Positions 1 to 5,366 of a stretch of 7,621 nt of DNA are shown piece after piece. Below the pieces are notes generated by a model, which saw only the letters and a list, made by a program, of their open reading frames with translations, was not told where the DNA came from and searched no databases. The translations under genes and the position numbers were made by a program. Each line of letters opens with the position of its first letter. The first letter of the stretch is position 1. Origin of the DNA: an uncultured Eubacteriales bacterium. GTDB lineage: Bacteria; Bacillota; Clostridia; Peptostreptococcales; Anaerovoracaceae. The stretch spans positions 1 to 7,621 of the forward strand of contig CADCOV010000199.1 in NCBI GenBank assembly GCA_902803185.1. The letters are read 5' to 3'.

Positions 1-27
1 CTGCTGGCGGAGGCGGCCGCCCGCTGA
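1..27 (+). CDS. 3' end of an unidentified gene (partial)
   Basis: Reading from base 1, eight sense codons (Leu-Leu-Ala-Glu-Ala-Ala-Ala-Arg) are followed by TGA at 25-27, and a strong terminator hairpin begins 23 bases later. The high GC and the Ala/Glu/Leu make-up suit a helical C-terminus, and the terminator placement supports this frame. Eight residues are too few to identify a family. The other two plus frames stay open a little further, so the assignment depends mainly on the terminator position. Confidence 0.4.
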   Translation: MLAEAAAR

Positions 28-50
28 GGGGATATACAGCAAAAGGCACA

Positions 51-80
51 AAAAGACTGCCCTGCGAAGGGCAGTCTTTT
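51..80. terminator. Bidirectional intrinsic terminator
   Basis: This is a perfect 12-bp inverted repeat: AAAAGACTGCCC (51-62), loop TGCGAA (63-68), GGGCAGTCTTTT (69-80). Read on the plus strand the GC stem is followed by TTTT. Read on the minus strand it is followed by a T run of five (complement of 50-54 region). It can therefore end both the plus-strand gene stopping at 27 and the kinase gene arriving from the right, which are convergent. Confidence 0.85.
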
Positions 81-102
81 GATTGCTTTGATGTGCCGGC
101 GC

Positions 103-1770
103 CTAGTCCACGAAGACGCTGCCGCCGATGAACTCCCGCAGGATCGAGTTGTTCACGATGATGGAATCGTTCTCGATCGGGTTGAAGAAGGCCAGGAACT
201 GCAGCATCCGCTGGGCGTCGGTGTACTCCGGCTGATCCCGTTTGATCTTGCGGAGCAGCGGATAGGCGTACTTGCGCAGGACCGAGATCTCGTAGACGTG
301 GTAGGAGTTGAAGAGCACGTCGGCCTCACCGCTGAACGGGAAGATGTTCTTGTCCTCGCCCCGGCGGACCTTCGGCCAGTTGCGGATGGTCTCCGCCGCG
401 TCGTGGCCCCTGTAGAGGTAGTCCCGGACCATGCGCCGCAGCATCCGCTCGTCCGTGGTGGAGATGCGGTTGTGGGCATCGATGTTCAGCTGGGTCAGCG
501 GGCTGATGTAGATCTTGAACTTCTCATCCTTCGGGATGAACTCCGTCAGCCTCTCGTTCAGGGCGTGGATGCCCTCGATGACGATCAGCTGGTCCTCGTC
601 GATGCGGGTGAGGCGCTTGCCGAACTCCTTGTGGCCGGTCAGGAAGTTGAAGGTCGGCATATCCACCTCTTCCCCTCCCAGCAGGGCGTTCATGTTATCG
701 TTGAAGAGTTCGATGTCGATGGCGGAGAGGTTCTCGTAATCCGGTTCCCCCTTCTCGTCCAGCGGGGTGTCCTCCCGCTCCACGAAGTAGTCGTCGGTCC
801 CCATGTACATCGGTCTGAGGCCGTTCACCGCCAGCTGGATGCAGAGCCGCCGGGCGAAGGTGGTCTTCCCGGAGGAGGACGGTCCGGCGATCAAAACGAT
901 GCGCTTGTGCTCCTTCTTGATGAGATCCGCGATCTCGGCGACCTTCTTCTCGTGCAGGGCCTCGGAGAGCTGGATCAGCTCCCGCTCCCTGCCTTCGGCG
1001 ATGGCGTCGTTCAGATCGGCCAGGTAGTGGATGCCAAGGATGTCGTCCCACTCGCTCTGTTCCTCGAAGGCGTAGAACATCTTCTTCTCGTCCCGGTACG
1101 GCGGGATGCGGTCCGGCGAATTGGTCTGCGGGAAGCGCAGCAGGACGCCGCCCCGATACTTGCGGAGCTCGAAGATCTTGAGGTAACCGGCGGACGGGGT
1201 CAGCAGGCCGTAGAACATGTCCTTGTAGCCGTCGATCTCGTAACGGAAGATCTCGTCGGCCTCCCAGGCGCCCTCGATCAGCCTGGTCAGCTCGTCCCTG
1301 CCGTCCTCTCTGGTCCAGGCCAGGTACTCGTCCCTCGGGATGCGCCTGATGAGGAACGGGGTGTCCTCCACCACCATCTCCCACATGCGGGCCTCGATCC
1401 TGCGGACCTGCTCCTCCTTCGGGCGTCCCTTCATCTGAAGGGTGATGTAAAGGCCCTTGTTCTGGGCGTTCTCGATCTCGCATTCCACATTGCCCAGGAC
1501 GTCCCTCACCGCCTTCAGGAAGACGAAGGACAGGCTGTACTGGTAGATCAGGTTGCCGGCCTGGGAACTGATGTCCACCAGCTCTATGGTGCAGTTGCGG
1601 ATGACCTGGTATTCCAGGTCGACCAGGCGGTTGTCCGCCTTGGCGGCAACGACGATATACGGAAGGTCTTCCTGGACCCACTTGCAGATCTCTCCGATCG
1701 GGGTGCCGTGCGGGACCTCGAGCTCCCGCGGTTCGCCGCCCTTCTCCGTGATCAGCTGTACTTTCATCAT
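103..1770 (-). CDS. TGS-domain nucleoside (uridine-type) kinase
   Basis: A 555-residue chimera. Residues about 2-65 resemble a TGS domain and about 66-200 resemble the second additional domain (SAD) of threonyl-tRNA synthetase. From about 290 there is a uridine-kinase P-loop NTPase: Walker A GPSSSGKTT (296-304), DDYF (326-329), the VIEGIHALN strand (397-405) and an Arg-rich lid-like stretch, DERMLRRMVRDYLYRG (440-455). By family it should phosphorylate a nucleoside, probably uridine or cytidine, with NTP in the cytoplasm. No synthetase catalytic core is present, so it is not a ThrRS. The ATG at 1770 is preferred because GGAGG (1779-1783) lies 8 nt upstream; an in-frame GTG at 1777-1779 overlaps that ribosome binding site and is unlikely. 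The gene is followed by the 51-80 terminator. Genes of this architecture are commonly annotated nucleoside kinase or udk-like; the exact substrate is not visible. Confidence 0.9.
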   Translation of the reverse strand: MMKVQLITEKGGEPRELEVPHGTPIGEICKWVQEDLPYIVVAAKADNRLVDLEYQVIRNCTIELVDISSQAGNLIYQYSLSFVFLKAVRDVLGNVECEIENAQNKGLYITLQMKGRPKEEQVRRIEARMWEMVVEDTPFLIRRIPRDEYLAWTREDGRDELTRLIEGAWEADEIFRYEIDGYKDMFYGLLTPSAGYLKIFELRKYRGGVLLRFPQTNSPDRIPPYRDEKKMFYAFEEQSEWDDILGIHYLADLNDAIAEGRERELIQLSEALHEKKVAEIADLIKKEHKRIVLIAGPSSSGKTTFARRLCIQLAVNGLRPMYMGTDDYFVEREDTPLDEKGEPDYENLSAIDIELFNDNMNALLGGEEVDMPTFNFLTGHKEFGKRLTRIDEDQLIVIEGIHALNERLTEFIPKDEKFKIYISPLTQLNIDAHNRISTTDERMLRRMVRDYLYRGHDAAETIRNWPKVRRGEDKNIFPFSGEADVLFNSYHVYEISVLRKYAYPLLRKIKRDQPEYTDAQRMLQFLAFFNPIENDSIIVNNSILREFIGGSVFVD

Positions 1771-1798
1771 GGTTGTCACCTCCTCATACTATGCTTCC

Positions 1799-1807
1799 AT
1801 TCTACCA
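1799..1807 (-). promoter_or_regulatory. Extended -10 promoter of the nucleoside kinase gene
   Basis: On the minus strand the sequence TGG-TAGAAT (1807 down to 1799) is an extended -10 element with five of six matches to TATAAT. No good -35 hexamer lies 16-18 nt upstream, because that stretch is occupied by the terminator of the preceding gene. A start near 1792 would give a leader of about 22 nt containing the GGAGG site. The intervening terminator means the kinase needs its own promoter, which supports the call. Confidence 0.45.
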
Positions 1808-1814
1808 TAGCCCG

Positions 1815-1847
1815 AAAGAAAAGGACAGCAGGACTTGCCTGCTGCCC
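1815..1847 (-). terminator. Intrinsic terminator after the PC4-like gene
   Basis: On the minus strand, GGGCAGCAGG (1847-1838), loop CAAGT, CCTGCTGTCC (1832-1823) forms a 10-bp stem with one G-U pair, followed by TTTTCTTT (1822-1815). It lies 15 nt after the stop codon of the PC4-like gene and separates it from the kinase gene downstream. Confidence 0.8.
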
Positions 1848-1861
1848 CTTCTGCCCTTCGA

Positions 1862-2419
1862 TCAGAACGGCGTCTCGTCCCGGTACTCCGGCTCCGCCGG
1901 CGCTTCGCGCATCGGCGGATACGAGGCCTCGTCCTCTGCGGCTTCCGCCATCCCGGCCTCTGCCGGCGCCTCGGCCGCCATCCCTTCCGAACAGCCTGCA
2001 GCCGGGTATTCCGCGCCGGGTTCCGCCGGGGCCTCCGCCCCGTCGCCGGCGAGGAACTCCATGGCCTCGGCCTCCGCCGCCTCCGCGGCCGCCTGGCTGT
2101 GCTCCTCCTCCGGCTGCCACCGGCTGCGAGGGCCCTCCCTGCGGCGGCGGTTCCTCTCGTTCTGCTCCTCCTGGGCCTTGGACACCACCTGCCGGTTCCT
2201 GTCCTTGATGTACAGGTCGACGAGCAGCCTCATGTCCCTTTCGAGCAGGGTGATCCCCTTGCTCATGCGCTCGTGATCAGGATCCCAGTCCCGGATGTCG
2301 TACTTCGGCGGCTGGTTGTTCCAGGATACGATGTTCAGCTCTCTGGTCCAGCCGTTGTCGCTGCGGTTCAGGACGCCGAGGTGCCGTTCGATCACAAAAG
2401 TAAAATCTCTGTCTGGCAT
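1862..2419 (-). CDS. YdbC-type PC4-like ssDNA-binding protein with acidic tail
   Basis: 185 residues. Residues 1-72 match the bacterial PC4/YdbC fold as I know it: DFTFVIERHLGVL (5-17), GWTRELNIVSWN (23-34), KYDIRDWDPDHE (39-50) and MSKGITL (52-58). The Lactococcus YdbC protein of this family binds single-stranded DNA as a dimer. The usual family member ends near here; this one continues with a charged helix (about 73-100, basic NRRRR at 90-94) and an Ala/Glu/Pro-rich, probably disordered, tail (about 102-180). The extreme C-terminus, EYRDETPF (178-185), resembles the acidic D/E..PF tip of SSB proteins. The ATG at 2419 is chosen because AGGAG (2425-2429) lies 5 nt upstream and the promoter's -10 box (2455-2460) lies inside a longer frame whose ATG at 2473 is therefore untranscribed and has no ribosome binding site. 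It is transcribed alone, divergent from the DUF3887-like gene. Confidence 0.9.
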   Translation of the reverse strand: MPDRDFTFVIERHLGVLNRSDNGWTRELNIVSWNNQPPKYDIRDWDPDHERMSKGITLLERDMRLLVDLYIKDRNRQVVSKAQEEQNERNRRRREGPRSRWQPEEEHSQAAAEAAEAEAMEFLAGDGAEAPAEPGAEYPAAGCSEGMAAEAPAEAGMAEAAEDEASYPPMREAPAEPEYRDETPF

Positions 2420-2454
2420 ACGTTCTCCTATCCCGAGTCTCATTCCCTGGTTCC

Positions 2455-2483
2455 TTGATACCACCTTCCCCATAGACTGTCAA
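2455..2483 (-). promoter_or_regulatory. Sigma-A promoter of the PC4-like gene
   Basis: On the minus strand a perfect -35 TTGACA (2483-2478) is followed after exactly 17 nt by TATCAA (2460-2455), preceded by TGG as in an extended -10 element. Transcription would start near 2448, giving a leader of about 29 nt with the AGGAG site. Confidence 0.7.
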
Positions 2484-2574
2484 CGGATTTCGTGCCATTC
2501 GGATCCGGGGATTTCTTCCCCAAAAAACTATGCCAAAACGAGCAAACCTTTTACATTTTTCCCCGACTGTCCGA

Positions 2575-2603
2575 TTGCCATCCTTGCCCGCCGCAGTTAC
2601 AAT
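2575..2603 (+). promoter_or_regulatory. Sigma-A promoter of the DUF3887-like gene
   Basis: TTGCCA (2575-2580), a 17-nt spacer and TACAAT (2598-2603) each match the consensus at five and five of six bases. The predicted start near 2610 sits directly before the AAGGAGG ribosome binding site, so the leader is very short. It is divergent from the PC4-like gene's promoter, with about 90 bp between the two -35 boxes. Confidence 0.72.
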
Positions 2604-2626
2604 ATAGGCGGAAGGAGGGGATCAAG

Positions 2627-3031
2627 ATGAAGAAGAGACATATCGCCGCGACGGCCGGCCTGCTCCTGGTGGCCGGGATCGTCATCACCACCCGTTTCAA
2701 GAGCGACATGGAGGATCACAGGGAGATCACCATCCGGGCGAAGAACTTCGTACGGCGGCTGAACCGCAGGGATTATAACGCCTGCATCGAAAGCTTTGAT
2801 CAGGAGATGAGGGAGTCCATGGCGCCGGACCAGATGAAGGCCACCTTCGATCCGATCCTGGATGCTCTGGGAGAATTCGAGGCCTTCCGCAGCTCCACGG
2901 TGACGATGCGGACCACCGACGGGCCGGACTATTACCGCTGCGCTTTGCGCTGCGACTACACCGAAGGGTCCGCGGAGATCTGCCTGCTGTTCGACCACGA
3001 TCTGGCGATCTCGGGCGTCTACGTCAAATAG
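2627..3031 (+). CDS. Membrane-anchored DUF3887-like protein
   Basis: 134 residues. Residues 1-5 are basic and 7-21 form one hydrophobic segment (AATAGLLLVAGIVIT), so the protein is probably held in the membrane with the rest outside. No cysteine follows this segment, so it is not a lipoprotein. The remainder (about 32-134) has the pattern of DUF3887: an Ala/Phe-rich helix, L.RRDYNACIESFDQEM (45-61), a helix ending LGEFEAF (81-87), then strands YYRCALRCDY (102-111) and AEICLLFDHDLAISGVYV (116-133). The fold is probably NTF2-like, of unknown function. The ATG at 2627 is chosen because AAGGAGG (2612-2618) is 8 nt upstream; an open frame extends back to 2492 but crosses the promoter. It is a single-gene unit with its own promoter and terminator. 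Confidence 0.82.
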   Translation: MKKRHIAATAGLLLVAGIVITTRFKSDMEDHREITIRAKNFVRRLNRRDYNACIESFDQEMRESMAPDQMKATFDPILDALGEFEAFRSSTVTMRTTDGPDYYRCALRCDYTEGSAEICLLFDHDLAISGVYVK

Positions 3032-3041
3032 AAGAGCAATC

Positions 3042-3071
3042 AAAGAGGACGGGCACAGGCCCGTCCTTTTT
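3042..3071. terminator. Shared terminator of convergent genes
   Basis: GGACGGGC (3047-3054), loop ACAG, GCCCGTCC (3059-3066), then TTTTT (3067-3071) make a strong plus-strand terminator 15 nt after the DUF3887-like gene. On the minus strand the same stem follows the exoA stop by 10 nt and is followed by TCTTTG, a weaker U-rich run, so it probably serves both convergent genes. Confidence 0.82.
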
Positions 3072-3076
3072 GGTTG

Positions 3077-3832
3077 TCAAAACGATGCGGTGAGGCTCAC
3101 CGGGCAGTGGTCGCTGCCTAGGATATCCGCATGGATGGAGGCGTCCAGGATCCGGTCGTCCATCCCTTTGTCGGTCAGGAAGTAGTCGATGCGCCACCCC
3201 GTGTTGTTGGCCCGGGCGTTGAACCGGTAGGACCACCAGCTGTAGGCCCCCTCCTGGTCCGGGTGCAGGTAGCGGAAGGTGTCCGTGAAGCCCGCCGCCA
3301 GGAGCTCCGTCATCTTGGCCCGCTCCTCGTCGGAGAAGCCCGGATTGCCCCGGTTGGTCTTCGGGTTCTTCAGGTCGATCTCCTCGTGGGCCACGTTCAG
3401 GTCGCCGCAGTAGACCACGTGCTTCTTCTCCGCCAGCCCGCAGAGGTAGGCCCGGATGTCGTCCTCCCACTGCATGCGGTAGGCCAGGCGCTTGAGCTCC
3501 GGCTGGGCGTTCGGCACGTAGGCGTTGACCAGGTAGAATTCCGGATACTCCAGGGTGATCGCCCTGCCCTCGTCGGTGTGGCCCGGCAGGTTATACTGGA
3601 CGGAGAGCGGTTCCTCCTTGGCAAAGATCGCCGTTCCGGAGTAGCCCTTCTTCTCCGCGTAGCTGTAGAACTCCAGGTAGCCAGGCAGATCCAGCTCCGC
3701 CTGCCCCTCCTGCATCTTCGTCTCCTGGATGCAGAAGAAGTCGGCGTCGAAGCCCTTGACCACGTCCTCGAACCCCTTCTTCAGCACGGCCCGAAGGCCG
3801 TTCACGTTCCACGAAACGAATCTCCGCTCCAT
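3077..3832 (-). CDS. exoA: Exodeoxyribonuclease III / AP endonuclease
   Basis: 251 residues, the usual length for the ExoA/Xth family of Mg-dependent endonuclease/exonuclease/phosphatase-fold enzymes, which cut DNA 5' of abasic sites and clean 3' ends in base-excision repair. Visible motifs are SWNVNGLRA (7-15), the metal-binding Glu in IQETK (35-39), VNAYVPN (102-108), CGDLNVAHEEID (142-153), GFSDEER (165-171), YSWWSYR (197-203), RIDYFL (214-219) and the catalytic SDHCPV (240-245). All key residues are present. The ATG at 3832 follows the pncB stop codon by only 3 nt; a GAGGG stretch inside the last pncB codons serves as ribosome binding site, so translation is probably coupled to pncB and no separate promoter is needed. 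The bacillota gene is usually called exoA, elsewhere xth. Confidence 0.95.
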   Translation of the reverse strand: MERRFVSWNVNGLRAVLKKGFEDVVKGFDADFFCIQETKMQEGQAELDLPGYLEFYSYAEKKGYSGTAIFAKEEPLSVQYNLPGHTDEGRAITLEYPEFYLVNAYVPNAQPELKRLAYRMQWEDDIRAYLCGLAEKKHVVYCGDLNVAHEEIDLKNPKTNRGNPGFSDEERAKMTELLAAGFTDTFRYLHPDQEGAYSWWSYRFNARANNTGWRIDYFLTDKGMDDRILDASIHADILGSDHCPVSLTASF

Positions 3833-3835
3833 GGC

Positions 3836-5272
3836 CTAGCCCTCGATCATGTGCTGCTCGATCAGCTCTCTCTTCATGTCGTAGAGCTTCTGGGAGAGGT
3901 CAACGTAGTAGGTCTGCGGATTCTCGAAACGCAGCATCTCGTCCCAGAGGGTGTTGATCTGGGACTGGCAGTACTTGCGGACCTCGTCCAGCGGCGGGCA
4001 GTCGTAGACCTGTCTGCCGTGGTCGAAGAGCTGGACGCGGATGTTCTCCGCGTGGAAGTTGTACAGTCTCTTTCTCTTCCAGACGGCGTTCGGATCGAAG
4101 ATCTCATAGCCGTCCTTGTTCTCGATGACCTCGCCGTCCACGGTCATGACGTCGCCCAGGACCTTGCCGGTGGCGTTGTCGAAGATGCGGTACAGGGTCT
4201 TGAAGCCCGGGTTCGTGATCTTCTCCACGTTCTCGGAGATCTTGATCTTCGGCTCGATGACGCCGTCCTTCTCCAGGGCGGAGAGCTTGTAGACGCCGCC
4301 GAAGACCGGCTCGGACTTGGCGGTGATCAGACGCTCGCCGACGCCGAAGGAGTCGATCTGGGCGCCTTCAGCGATGACGTCTTTGATCAGCCACTCGTCC
4401 AGGGAGTTGCTGATGGTGATCTTGCACTCCTGCAGGCCCGCCTCATCCAGCATGGCTCTGGCCTTCTTGGTCAGGTAGGTGATGTCGCCGCTGTCGATGC
4501 GGATGCCCATGCGCTTCGGCTTCATCTCCTGGAAGACCTTGATGGCCGCCGGGATGCCGGACTTCAGGACGTTGTAGGTGTCCACCAGGAGGACGCAGTT
4601 CTCCGGATAGATCTCCGCGTACTTCTTGAAGGCCTCGTACTCGCTCGGGAACATCAGGACCCAGCTGTGGGCCATGGTGCCCAGGGCCGGGGAACCGTAA
4701 TCCCGGTCGGCGATGGTGCAGGCGGTGCCGGAACAGCCGGCGATGTAGGCGGCGCGGGCGCCGTAGATGGCGGAGCTGGCGCCGTGGGCCCGGCGGGTGC
4801 CGAACTCCATGACCGGACGGCCCTTGGCCGCTCTGACGATGCGGCTCGCCTTGGTGGCGATCAGGCTCTGGTGGTTGACGATCAAAAGCAGCATGGTCTC
4901 CACGAACTGCGCCTGCATGACCGGTCCTCTGACGGTGATCAGCGGCTCGTGCGGGAATACCGGCGTGCCCTCCGGGACCGCCCAGACGTCGCAGGCGAAC
5001 TTGAAGCTCGCGAGGTACTCCAGGAAGCGCTCGCTGAAGATGCCCTTGCTCCTGAGGTAATCGATGTCGTCCTCGGTGAACTTCAGGTTGTCCAGGTATT
5101 CCACGACCTGCTCGATACCTGCCATGATGGCGAAACCGCCGCCATCCGGCACTCTGCGGAAGAACAGGTCGAAGTACGCGATCTCGTCCTCGATCCCCGC
5201 CTCGAGATAGCCGTTGGCCATGGTGATCTCATAAAAGTCCGTCAGCATGGTCAGGTTTTCTTTCATATCCAT
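3836..5272 (-). CDS. pncB: Nicotinate phosphoribosyltransferase
   Basis: 478 residues. It joins nicotinate and PRPP, with ATP hydrolysis, to give nicotinate mononucleotide, the entry step of the Preiss-Handler NAD salvage route. Visible family features are LTDFYEITMANGY near the N-terminus (10-22), EFGTRRAHG (156-164), GTMAHSWV (198-205) with the likely phosphorylated His202, DTYNVL (231-236), IRIDSGD (257-263) and SFGVGERL (308-315), which forms part of the PRPP/phosphate site. It has the C-terminal extension with several Cys residues (C425, C435) seen in long-form clostridial enzymes; metal binding there is possible but not shown. The ATG at 5272 is chosen because GGAG (5281-5284) is 8 nt upstream; an ATG at 5326 lies within the promoter. 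It precedes exoA in an operon, and the deacylase gene lies 94 nt upstream on the same strand. Confidence 0.95.
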   Translation of the reverse strand: MDMKENLTMLTDFYEITMANGYLEAGIEDEIAYFDLFFRRVPDGGGFAIMAGIEQVVEYLDNLKFTEDDIDYLRSKGIFSERFLEYLASFKFACDVWAVPEGTPVFPHEPLITVRGPVMQAQFVETMLLLIVNHQSLIATKASRIVRAAKGRPVMEFGTRRAHGASSAIYGARAAYIAGCSGTACTIADRDYGSPALGTMAHSWVLMFPSEYEAFKKYAEIYPENCVLLVDTYNVLKSGIPAAIKVFQEMKPKRMGIRIDSGDITYLTKKARAMLDEAGLQECKITISNSLDEWLIKDVIAEGAQIDSFGVGERLITAKSEPVFGGVYKLSALEKDGVIEPKIKISENVEKITNPGFKTLYRIFDNATGKVLGDVMTVDGEVIENKDGYEIFDPNAVWKRKRLYNFHAENIRVQLFDHGRQVYDCPPLDEVRKYCQSQINTLWDEMLRFENPQTYYVDLSQKLYDMKRELIEQHMIEG

Positions 5273-5297
5273 GATTGTTTCTCCTCTTTTGAATGTA

Positions 5298-5321
5298 GGT
5301 ATCTGCAAAAGCGCAGTTGCC
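5298..5321 (-). promoter_or_regulatory. Imperfect hairpin/operator-like dyad in the pncB leader
   Basis: On the minus strand an imperfect dyad, seven of nine positions paired, brackets the loop GCTTTT, with a perfect core CTGC/GCAG. It starts about where transcription from the TACAAT promoter would begin. It could be a repressor site or simply a short 5' stem. I do not recognise it as a known NAD-regulator site. Confidence 0.3.
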
Positions 5322-5324
5322 TTC

Positions 5325-5333
5325 ATTGTACCA
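5325..5333 (-). promoter_or_regulatory. Extended -10 promoter of pncB-exoA
   Basis: The minus strand reads TGG-TACAAT (5333 down to 5325), an extended -10 element with five of six -10 matches. A poor -35 candidate, TTGTAT, lies 16 nt upstream. The start near 5318 gives a leader of about 45 nt. This allows pncB-exoA to be expressed independently of the upstream deacylase gene. Confidence 0.5.
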
Positions 5334-5342
5334 TGAAACGGC

Positions 5343-5363
5343 GAAAATACAACCGCCTGTTGC
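5343..5363 (-). terminator. Possible weak terminator after the deacylase gene
   Basis: On the minus strand GCAAC (5363-5359), loop AGGCG, GTTGT (5353-5349) forms a 5-bp stem with one G-U pair followed by ATTTTC. The stem is short, so it would end transcription only partly and some read-through into pncB-exoA is likely. Confidence 0.3.
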
Positions 5364-5366
5364 CAC

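Noticed and set aside
79..2208. Very long plus-strand open frame opposite the kinase and PC4-like genes
   Set aside because: It is a GC-rich shadow: the minus-strand genes have recognisable domains, ribosome binding sites and terminators, while this frame crosses two terminators, ends in Pro/Arg repeats and has no ribosome binding site.
2420..2473. Upstream ATG at 2473 as the start of the PC4-like protein
   Set aside because: There is no ribosome binding site, the extra residues are outside the conserved domain, and the TTGACA-17-TATCAA promoter overlaps this segment.
2627..2700. Lipoprotein signal on the DUF3887-like protein
   Set aside because: No lipobox cysteine follows the hydrophobic segment; it looks like an uncleaved membrane anchor.
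5273..5326. Upstream ATG at 5326 as the start of pncB
   Set aside because: It overlaps the -10 box TACAAT and lacks a ribosome binding site; the ATG at 5272 has GGAG at 8 nt and begins next to the conserved TDFYE motif.
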